A stretch of DNA of 22,587 nucleotides from a virus. Positions 17,192 to 22,367 of the stretch are shown piece after piece. Under the pieces are notes generated by a model. The model had not been told where the DNA came from. It saw only the letters and a list, made by a program, of their open reading frames with translations, and made no database searches. The position numbers and the translations under genes are program-made. The first letter of the stretch is position 1; every line of letters begins with the position of its first letter. The stretch spans positions 1 through 22,587 of the IMG/VR virus record IMGVR_UViG_3300042924_002068. One strand, given 5' to 3'.

Positions 17192-17375
17192 TATTTAATT
17201 GTTTTTTTAACAAATTAAGTTGTCTCTCCAAGTCCATTATTTTCAAATCTCTCTCCAATAATTTCTTTTGTGAGATCAAATCTTCCATTTCTTGTTGAAT
17301 TGGTTGAGGTTCTTTCTGTGCTGTTTTTGTGTCGTTGTGGATGGTCACCCCATCTCTTACTATTCTTATTCCCAT
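17184..17375 (-). CDS. Small coiled-coil hypothetical protein
   Basis: A 63-aa protein, MGIRIVRDGVTIHNDTKTAQ..., with a helical, heptad-like C-terminal half (about residues 28-60, EMEDLISQKKLLERDLKIMDLERQLNLLKKQL). It is not recognised as a named family. The frame is supported by an ATG start 20 nt after the stop of the tail-terminator-like gene, by the 8-nt coupled overlap with the neck gene, and by normal amino acid composition. A competing frame over the same bases needs a GTG start inside the upstream gene and has a less protein-like composition. It may be a minor connector or assembly factor. Confidence 0.6.
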   Translation of the reverse strand: MGIRIVRDGVTIHNDTKTAQKEPQPIQQEMEDLISQKKLLERDLKIMDLERQLNLLKKQLNNG

Positions 17376-17395
17376 ATATATTTAATTTAATTTTA

Positions 17396-18238
17396 TTAAC
17401 AAGTTCCACCAATTTCTAAACCTCCATTTGCTGTGAAATATTTTGGCGATCCTGATGATTGTGATAAAACAATCCATCCAAAAAATTGATTAGTTAAAGA
17501 AGAATTAGTCCATAATGTTTGACCTTGATTGACCGTTGGTATTGGTTGTGATGAATATACTGTTAATTGAGTAGTTGAAACACAAACAGTATTTATACCT
17601 CCACTATAAACCAAAGCACTAAATAAAGTTTGTGTTGAAGTAGGTGTAGGAGTAGGTGTTTGACTTAATCCTGGTGTTGGAGTAGGAGTTAATGTTGGTG
17701 TAATACTTGGTGTAGGAGTTGGGGTAGGTGTATCAAAGTAAGGATTTTCAGGTATGATACAGTTCACTTGTTTTAATTTTAATATAATTCTCGCTACAAC
17801 CCCCGTCGCTTTATCCGTTGTCTCATCAACAGCGGGATAGAATGTTACGTCTTGTGAGATGAATGCCCCATATTGTTGCCAGTTTTGAGCCACATCTGTT
17901 AATAAATCCTGAAGAACCTGTAACATATCACTCAATATCTCTTGTGAGTTGTCTGATGGGAAACCATTAACATCCAAATAATTCTCTTGGATATTGATCT
18001 TATCCATAAACATAATGGAAAACGATAATTCAGGTATAGCCGTCTTGTTATGAACCGCTTGACCAATGGTATTATCCTCATTCATCATCACCCACATATA
18101 GGGGAAATTCATTTGACGGGATGTTCCAATGTCGTAAGGTTCCCCAAATCCGAAATCATTCAAAAAATAGTTATTCTGTTGGAACAATTGGAACCATTTA
18201 ATTATCTGATTTAATGTTATTACATTTGTTATTGCCAT
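17396..18238 (-). CDS. Tail-terminator-like protein with Pro-Thr linker and C-terminal add-on domain
   Basis: A 280-aa protein. Residues 1-163 (ITLNQIIKWFQLFQQNNYFLNDFGFGEPYDIGTSRQMNFPYMWVMM ... LSFSIMFMDK ... SQEILSDMLQVLQDLLTDV ... VNCIIP) resemble tail-completion/terminator proteins of Bacteroidota phages: helix, 'FG.GE', 'yP.mwv', 'sDmlqvl.Dl' and a closing 'C.IP'. Residues about 170-203 are a TPTPT linker. Residues about 204-280 are a small domain with two Cys (VCVSTTQLTVYSS ... GQTLWTNSSLTNQFFGWIVL ... GLEIGGTC), a type I recall as an appended module in flavobacterial proteins. The ATG overlaps the stop of the frameshift extension by one base. A tail terminator carrying a displayed add-on domain is unusual. 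Confidence 0.62.
   Translation of the reverse strand: MAITNVITLNQIIKWFQLFQQNNYFLNDFGFGEPYDIGTSRQMNFPYMWVMMNEDNTIGQAVHNKTAIPELSFSIMFMDKINIQENYLDVNGFPSDNSQEILSDMLQVLQDLLTDVAQNWQQYGAFISQDVTFYPAVDETTDKATGVVARIILKLKQVNCIIPENPYFDTPTPTPTPSITPTLTPTPTPGLSQTPTPTPTSTQTLFSALVYSGGINTVCVSTTQLTVYSSQPIPTVNQGQTLWTNSSLTNQFFGWIVLSQSSGSPKYFTANGGLEIGGTC
17630..17731 (-). repeat. Pro-Thr repeat linker in the 280-aa protein
   Basis: About 34 residues of TPTPT units including 'PTPTPGLSQTPTPTPT'. The DNA around 'gacttaatcctggtgt' (from 17662) matches the stalk of the 1195-aa gene (from 11494) almost base for base, pointing to past recombination or copying between the two linkers. Confidence 0.75.
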
Positions 18239-18504
18239 TATACTGCGTTTTTATTCTTTAATTCTTCTTTATTCTTAAAATACCCCAACCAATTCAGACA
18301 ATGAACATAAGCCATCTCATATACCTCATCCTCCTTTAATCGTAATTTATCCATCAATGTGAATACAAAGTCCAACCATACATATCGGTCGTCCATTTTC
18401 TTCTTATCCCCCAACTTCTTCTTAAACCTATCATTATCGGTTGTTACTTCTCGTTGTTTTTGGAAGAGACCCTCGTATTGTTGGGTTATAAATCTCTTCC
18501 AGTT
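18238..18504 (-). CDS. -1 frameshift extension of the tail assembly chaperone (gpGT-like part)
   Basis: After the slippery site the -1 frame is open for 88 codons and ends with TAA at 18238-18240. It reads NWKRFITQQYEGLFQKQ ... KMDDRYVWLDFVFTLMDKLRLKEDEVYEMAYVHCLNWLGYFKNKEEL. It is helical and charged, with the 'VYEMAYVHCLNWLGYFK' pattern recalled from long-form chaperones of Bacteroidota phages. No in-frame start occurs before the ATG at codon 37, so the bulk of the extension is best reached by frameshift. The fusion would be 178 + 88 = 266 aa. It fills the otherwise gene-free stretch of about 250 nt before the tail-terminator-like gene and overlaps that gene's ATG by one base (TAATG). Confidence 0.75.
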   Translation of the reverse strand, partial: NWKRFITQQYEGLFQKQREVTTDNDRFKKKLGDKKKMDDRYVWLDFVFTLMDKLRLKEDEVYEMAYVHCLNWLGYFKNKEELKNKNAV

Positions 18505-18514
18505 AAAAAAAAAC
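18461..18514 (-). promoter_or_regulatory. -1 programmed ribosomal frameshift signal (slippery heptamer plus hairpin)
   Basis: On the minus strand the codons are AGT TTT TTT TTA ACT, giving the canonical heptamer U UUU UUA (18510-18504). Two nucleotides later a perfect 9-bp stem begins: TGGAAGAGA (18501-18493) pairs with TCTCTTCCA (18469-18461). Inside it CCC (18485-18483) can pair with GGG (18472-18470). Pairing begins closer than the usual 5-9 nt spacer, so the lowest pairs may be open during slippage. Confidence 0.78.
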
Positions 18515-19037
18515 TGAAGATGTGGTTAATATCACTGATCTTTATTTTCCTAAACTTCTCATCACGAGCCATAAAACTCGTATTATACTTCTCTAAACTA
18601 CCATCTTCTTTCTTCTTACGTAGAAATACACATAATAATTTACTCATTACCTTCTTTATATCCCCTCCCGCTGACTGAATGATTGTCTCAATGGAAATAA
18701 CCTCACCAGCGGTGTATTTATTAAACTCTGAATAGAGGAAATATTCTTCCCCATCCACAATAATTGACTCTTTCTTTAGTTCCTCAATCGGTTCATAAAC
18801 AAAAGCCAGTGACTTAACTAACTCTTTGAAGTCATTGTAGTCAATCTGTTCTATAATCTCTCTATCAATCCCTGATAATTGGTGGATCAATTCAAATGAA
18901 TAGAACATTCCTTCGTGAACACTCGTATCAATTGAGTAGATATTAGTGAATTGTTCTATCGTAACCTCACTCCAATCACTTGGAAATTCGTAATCTTTTA
19001 CTTCTTCGTTGTCTACTTGTACGCTAATCTGTATCAT
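18486..19037 (-). CDS. Putative tail assembly chaperone, short form (gpG-like)
   Basis: This protein is 183 aa from the ATG at 19037. A longer frame reaches a TTG at 19070, but that start is weak and would cover part of the conserved leader. The zero frame ends shortly after the slippery run with '...HIFSFFLTGRDL'. Residues include 'YEFPSDWSEVTIEQFTNIYSID', 'LIHQLSGIDREIIEQIDYNDFKELVKSLAFVYEPIEEL' and 'LCVFLRKKKEDGSLEKYNTSF', a helical acidic protein in the style of phage tail assembly chaperones. In lambda the G/GT pair recruits tail tube protein onto the tape measure. Position directly after TerL, and not next to the tape measure, is unusual. The call rests on the frameshift architecture more than on sequence identity. 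Confidence 0.65.
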   Translation of the reverse strand: MIQISVQVDNEEVKDYEFPSDWSEVTIEQFTNIYSIDTSVHEGMFYSFELIHQLSGIDREIIEQIDYNDFKELVKSLAFVYEPIEELKKESIIVDGEEYFLYSEFNKYTAGEVISIETIIQSAGGDIKKVMSKLLCVFLRKKKEDGSLEKYNTSFMARDEKFRKIKISDINHIFSFFLTGRDL

Positions 19038-19055
19038 AATTCTCTTTATTAAAAA

Positions 19056-19084
19056 TAAATATCTCCACAAGGGAAATGTTTTTA
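19056..19084 (-). promoter_or_regulatory. Bipartite intergenic element, copy 4 (before chaperone-like gene)
   Basis: On the minus strand, TAAAAACATTT (19084-19074) begins on the TAA stop of TerL. It is followed by 11 nt and ATATTTA (19062-19056); the chosen ATG at 19037 is 18 nt further down. The element supports 19037 over the TTG at 19070 as the start. Confidence 0.58.
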
Positions 19085-20269
19085 CACATTCATAAATCCT
19101 ACGAATGGTCTATTACCTCCTTCTTTTCTAACCCCCAATTTGGACATCGCCACATATCTTAAAGCATCGCAGGCGTGGTTATGAGCATCAATGGGGGTTG
19201 TATCATATCCACCATTTCTATCCTTCTTCCACATATACTTCTGAAACTCACTTATGATATTCTGTGATGTATTGGTTACAAACATCTTTTTCTGTTGGAG
19301 TATCTGTATCCCGTAGTTCACACTATCCTTACCCTTCTCAACTGATTTAACTTGATGTCCGTATCGTTTTAACTCGTGAATGGATTTGGGTTCAGCACTA
19401 TCAGCGTAGATCTCTCCTTTGACGTTATTCTGTTTCATAATGGAAGATAGTTCTGAATTTAATAATCCTGTCTGATATACAATCTCGTCCACAATAATAT
19501 CATCGTTGTATTTGTATAGAGCCACCAAAGCAGCAGGATCATAACTATATCCAAAGTCCAATCCATATCCAAGTAATCTAGCCTCTTCAGGGATCTTATC
19601 TATGATCTCATAGTCATTGAAGATTGTCCCCTCCACTTGTCCTATCTCACCATCAAGATATACTCTACACCAGTTGTCCCAATATGTTGATGTAGCCGCT
19701 TTGACTCTATTACTCTCCAACATCTTCACAACCTCATCCGGTAAAGCCTGATTGTCTTTATAGTTGAGGACAATGAAATCTGTATTGGGTTGATTTATAA
19801 CCTCTGTATGGACCCAAAACCTCGCTGATGGATTGTAGTCAAGATATATATCCCCACTTGTACGGATCGCTAATTGTAGGTAAGCGTCGTAGTTGATTGA
19901 ATTACACTCATTGATGTATAGTATCTGTCTTCTACCCCCACGTAGTTTCTCTTCACTATCAGCGGAGAAAAACTCTATGTAAGACCCATTTGTAAATTCG
20001 TATCGTAAGAGTGTTTTATTATAGTTGGAAGGAATATACCTACCTGTCTCCTTCATAATCTTTAAGAAGTCCTTAACACAGCCCCTACGGAGATGCGGTA
20101 TTGATTCTGAAACTATGGAAACCTCAAGACCAGGTTCTTTAATACACTTATCTATCAACAGGATTAGAATACTGATTGTCTTTCCCGCTGATGAACCCCC
20201 CTGTATTACCTTAATTCTATTGTTAAGGGATCTGATTTTCTTTAAGGCTGTCGTTTGTTTATAATTCAT
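19082..20269 (-). CDS. terL: Terminase large subunit (PBSX / Terminase_3 type)
   Basis: This 395-aa ATP-driven packaging motor cuts concatemers and fills proheads. The N-terminal ATPase has Walker A GGSSAGKT (residues 24-31) and Walker B QILYINE with Glu121. The C-terminal RNase H-like nuclease shows Asp238 in 'GYGLDFGYSYDPAA', Asp290 in 'IYADSAEPKSIHEL' and Asp361/Asp368 in 'IDAHNHACDALRY', the expected acidic triad. Length is normal for the compact PBSX-like group. Its ATG overlaps the TerS stop by four bases (ATGA), so the two subunits are translationally coupled. The next gene downstream begins 44 nt later after a copy of the bipartite element. I see no intein or truncation. Confidence 0.95.
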   Translation of the reverse strand: MNYKQTTALKKIRSLNNRIKVIQGGSSAGKTISILILLIDKCIKEPGLEVSIVSESIPHLRRGCVKDFLKIMKETGRYIPSNYNKTLLRYEFTNGSYIEFFSADSEEKLRGGRRQILYINECNSINYDAYLQLAIRTSGDIYLDYNPSARFWVHTEVINQPNTDFIVLNYKDNQALPDEVVKMLESNRVKAATSTYWDNWCRVYLDGEIGQVEGTIFNDYEIIDKIPEEARLLGYGLDFGYSYDPAALVALYKYNDDIIVDEIVYQTGLLNSELSSIMKQNNVKGEIYADSAEPKSIHELKRYGHQVKSVEKGKDSVNYGIQILQQKKMFVTNTSQNIISEFQKYMWKKDRNGGYDTTPIDAHNHACDALRYVAMSKLGVRKEGGNRPFVGFMNV

Positions 20270-20640
20270 TCATCATCATCAGGGAGTAATGGTTGTTCCT
20301 GTATTGAAATCTCTTGTCTTGTTGGAGCGTCAAATCCACTCATCTTTGAAATAAGTTCTATCGCCTTCATAGCGGTCGCATCTCTTACTCCCTTATTGTT
20401 ATTTTTTATATCTACCAAATCATTCAGGAGTTCTTCCTTGGTTATATTAAGACGCTGTGCTGTCTTTTCTCCCTCTTGTTGGAGGTATTCTTTTATTCTA
20501 ACATTTTCCATCAATCTTGGTCCACTAGCTCCCGCTACTTTATCACTGACCTTATAGATAGTTTTGTATGCTTGTGTAGCGTTTAGACCATTGGCTAAAT
20601 ACTCATCACAGAACGCTTTGTGTTTCGCTGATAAACTCAT
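20266..20640 (-). CDS. terS: Terminase small subunit (Terminase_2 type)
   Basis: A 124-aa DNA-recognition subunit of the packaging machine. 'LSAKHKAFCDEYLANGLNATQAYKTIY...SDKVAGASGPRLMENVRIKEYL' (residues 3-53) is the helix-turn-helix region of the Terminase_2 family (pattern: k...F..eYl..g.NatqAy..a........g...l.....v...l). A helical oligomerisation segment follows (TAQRLNITKEELLNDLVDI), then an acidic C-terminus LLPDDDE that probably contacts TerL. It overlaps the methyltransferase stop and the TerL start by four bases each (ATGA), giving a tight packaging operon. Confidence 0.9.
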   Translation of the reverse strand: MSLSAKHKAFCDEYLANGLNATQAYKTIYKVSDKVAGASGPRLMENVRIKEYLQQEGEKTAQRLNITKEELLNDLVDIKNNNKGVRDATAMKAIELISKMSGFDAPTRQEISIQEQPLLPDDDE

Positions 20641-21338
20641 CTTTCATTATTTATTCTTTGTTTAGTCATTTCAATATAGGACTCACTTATATCAATTCCT
20701 ATGTAATTTAGATTATATTTTTTAGCAATAACCGCCGATGTCCCACTACCATTATAACAATCAAGAACAATTCCATTTTCAGGACAACAACTACTTACAA
20801 TATTATCCACCAATTCTTCAGGAAAAGGAGCCGGATGTATATTATTTTTTTCCTTGTTAATTCTCCATATATTTTTCTTGTGAATACATTTTGACTTATC
20901 AAAATATGGTGTAGCGTCCCAATCTTTTTTAATCCAAAAAATCCACTCGGTTGTTGGTAAAAAATACTTATTGGATAATTTAGGTGTATTCCCCCTATCC
21001 CATATTATTACTTGTTTAAGATTATAGTCATATACATAAGACGGATGGATTGTATTATTTTTATGTAGAATATCTATATGATTATAAAAAATTGAACCAG
21101 TTGGTTTAATTATTCTTACCATCTCATCTAACACTTCTTTTTGTTGTTTAATGTATTCAGATGGTTCTAAACTATCAGAAAAAACATCATAATGAATCAC
21201 TCTTTTCCAAGACCCTTGTTCTTTATTTCGTGTCCAATAGTTTTTGTTGTAGGGCGGCGATGTGACGATTAGATCAATTGTATTACTCTCAATCTTTTTT
21301 AATTCTTCTAAACAATCTCCTAATCTTAAATCAATCAT
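20637..21338 (-). CDS. Beta-class DNA methyltransferase (N4-cytosine or N6-adenine)
   Basis: A 233-aa phage methyltransferase that would modify phage DNA in a short sequence context, probably as protection from host restriction. The catalytic motif IV TSPPY (residues 26-30) precedes 'HPAPFPEELV' (168-177) and the AdoMet motif I 'DCYNGSGTS' (193-201) with 'GIDIS' (214-218), the beta-class order (IV before I). The Ser-Pro-Pro-Tyr form is most common in N4-cytosine enzymes, but N6-adenine activity cannot be excluded. No restriction endonuclease is adjacent, so it is an orphan. It overlaps the membrane-protein gene upstream and TerS downstream by four bases each (ATGA). The target site cannot be read from this sequence. 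Confidence 0.88.
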   Translation of the reverse strand: MIDLRLGDCLEELKKIESNTIDLIVTSPPYNKNYWTRNKEQGSWKRVIHYDVFSDSLEPSEYIKQQKEVLDEMVRIIKPTGSIFYNHIDILHKNNTIHPSYVYDYNLKQVIIWDRGNTPKLSNKYFLPTTEWIFWIKKDWDATPYFDKSKCIHKKNIWRINKEKNNIHPAPFPEELVDNIVSSCCPENGIVLDCYNGSGTSAVIAKKYNLNYIGIDISESYIEMTKQRINNER

Positions 21339-21580
21339 ATTAAATTTATTACTACCAAAGCCCCAATAACGTAACCGATACTTAAGGCTATGGCTTGTTT
21401 TATTCTTTCAGTCCAATTTTTAGTTTCAATCATATAACCAATAAATGGTAATCCCAAGAATGGACCTATCGCCGCCATCAATAACATCAACAATGGATTC
21501 TTTTCAGCGACACCTGTAATATAAAACGTGGAACATATCTCTATGATCAACGCACTTAATCCTATTATAATATATTTCAT
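21335..21580 (-). CDS. Small membrane protein of unknown function
   Basis: An 81-aa protein with three hydrophobic segments at about residues 2-22 (YIIIGLSALIIEICSTFYITG), 29-50 (LLMLLMAAIGPFLGLPFIGYM) and 62-81 (QAIALSIGYVIGALVVINLI). A short charged loop (ETKNWTERIK) lies between the last two. It is coupled to its neighbours by TAATG upstream and ATGA downstream. The size and topology would suit a holin-like, superinfection-exclusion or other inner-membrane protein, but nothing in the sequence decides. I recall similar short three-helix proteins in unrelated phages without assigned function. Confidence 0.65.
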   Translation of the reverse strand: MKYIIIGLSALIIEICSTFYITGVAEKNPLLMLLMAAIGPFLGLPFIGYMIETKNWTERIKQAIALSIGYVIGALVVINLI

Positions 21581-21918
21581 TACGATTTAATTTTTTTCTT
21601 ACGTGAACATTTGGTACAACCTACCTTTTCCGCCTCTACTACATCCACATCTATTTCAGGTGTAACCATCTCAAATAATGGATCTTCGTTTGGTGGAGGT
21701 ATGTTTGGTATTACCTCTTCAAATATCTCTTGATCAGCCAACCAATTTAGTATCATACCTTGTCCGTGTTTCATTTGAGCGGAACATTTGGTACATACAG
21801 TATACTTGGGATCAATCTTCTCTCTAATCACATTCTCCATATCTAAAGCGTGTGATTTGGTCATCCTATTTAATGTAGCTAAATAATTACAATGTTCGTA
21901 AAATTCTTTTGTGATCAT
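21580..21918 (-). CDS. Hypothetical protein with two CxxC pairs (possible zinc binding)
   Basis: This 112-aa protein has Cys-Thr-Lys-Cys at residues 42-45 and again at 101-104, separated by an acidic, proline-containing stretch (IPNIPPPNEDPLFEM...). Two CTKC knuckles could form one zinc site. The C-terminus is very basic (SRKKKIKS), suggesting nucleic-acid contact. It is the first gene of the packaging operon and lies just after a non-coding region with inverted repeats, so a DNA-binding or regulatory role is attractive but unproven. The leader 'ATATTTAATTAAAAA' resembles box 2 of the bipartite element. Its stop overlaps the next ATG by one base. Confidence 0.62.
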   Translation of the reverse strand: MITKEFYEHCNYLATLNRMTKSHALDMENVIREKIDPKYTVCTKCSAQMKHGQGMILNWLADQEIFEEVIPNIPPPNEDPLFEMVTPEIDVDVVEAEKVGCTKCSRKKKIKS

Positions 21919-21965
21919 ATTCTCTTTTTAATTAAATATATCACTATTTGATTTGTTGTGAAGGA

Positions 21966-22012
21966 TGTGGGTAGGTAATTAAAAAATCAGATAAACTACT
22001 GAACTACCCACA
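21966..22012. repeat. Inverted repeat TGTGGGTAG / CTACCCACA with nested hairpin
   Basis: Perfect 9-bp arms at 21966-21974 and 22004-22012, 29 nt apart. Within the loop TCAG (21987-21990) can pair with CTGA (21999-22002). No U-run follows on either strand, so it is not a standard terminator; an operator or structured RNA is more likely. Confidence 0.7.
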
Positions 22013-22051
22013 ATTATAAACCTTACGAACTATAGAAAAATGGTAGAAAAG

Positions 22052-22111
22052 AATGGGGGGGTTAGAAAATAAAAAAATACTATAAACAAAGACAATAGCT
22101 ACCCCCCCATT
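22052..22111. repeat. G7/C7 inverted repeat, possible terminator
   Basis: Arms AATGGGGGGGT (22052-22062) and ACCCCCCCATT (22101-22111) are perfect complements with a 38-nt A/T-rich loop. AG/CT adds two more pairs past a bulge. On the minus strand the stem is followed by a pyrimidine-rich 'CTTTTCTACCATTTTTCT', so it could terminate transcripts from the genes at the right edge. The large loop is atypical. Confidence 0.6.
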
Positions 22112-22159
22112 TAATCCTTATCTCCAATAAATATAGTATTTTATATCTGTTAAATCAAG

Positions 22160-22366
22160 TTATTCTTCCTTAAAAATAATCTGATCTATCTTTTCAAATC
22201 TACCTAATAATTCTTTTGAGTATCCATTCTCCACGAAATCATTTAATACGGTTGTAATTTGTACGATCTCAACCATTGTTAATTCTTTTGATTTGATGTT
22301 CATATAGTCAATCAGGAATTTTAGGTTGGATTGTGTCGCTATTTGTTTTGATGTTGATTGTGCCAT
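22160..22366 (-). CDS. Small hypothetical protein
   Basis: A 68-aa, mostly helical protein, MAQSTSKQIATQSNLKFLIDYMNIKSKELTMVEIVQITTVLNDFVENGYSKELLGRFEKIDQIIF. It has no recognised domain, signal peptide or membrane segment. It begins one base after the stop of the gene at the right edge (TAA A ATG) and is the last gene before the non-coding region. It is probably part of the upstream (early or middle) transcription unit and not of the packaging operon. Confidence 0.65.
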   Translation of the reverse strand: MAQSTSKQIATQSNLKFLIDYMNIKSKELTMVEIVQITTVLNDFVENGYSKELLGRFEKIDQIIFKEE

Positions 22367-22367
22367 T

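Larger units (their letters stand above)
21919..22159. other. Non-coding region before the packaging operon, with two inverted repeats
   Basis: About 240 bp without a convincing gene on either strand. It holds a perfect 9-bp inverted repeat (21966-21974 / 22004-22012) and an 11-bp one with seven G and seven C (22052-22062 / 22101-22111). A partial copy of the bipartite leader (TCACAACAAAT, 11 nt, ATATTTA, ending at 21933) precedes the 112-aa gene. It is the most likely site in the window for a promoter, operator, terminator or packaging (pac/cos) signal. Confidence 0.6.

Noticed and set aside
17215-17412. A 65-codon frame overlapping the small coiled-coil gene
   Set aside because: It starts at a GTG inside the upstream gene, has a poor protein composition, and the competing frame is coupled to the neck gene by an 8-nt overlap.
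19037-19070. Upstream TTG start that would extend the chaperone-like protein by 11 residues
   Set aside because: It needs a rare TTG start and places the coding start inside the conserved bipartite leader; the ATG at 19037 fits the spacing seen at the other three copies better.
22085-22125. A three-codon ATG GGG GGG TAG leader-peptide-like frame after AAGG on the minus strand
   Set aside because: It is too short to support, and the G-tract is better explained as an arm of the inverted repeat.
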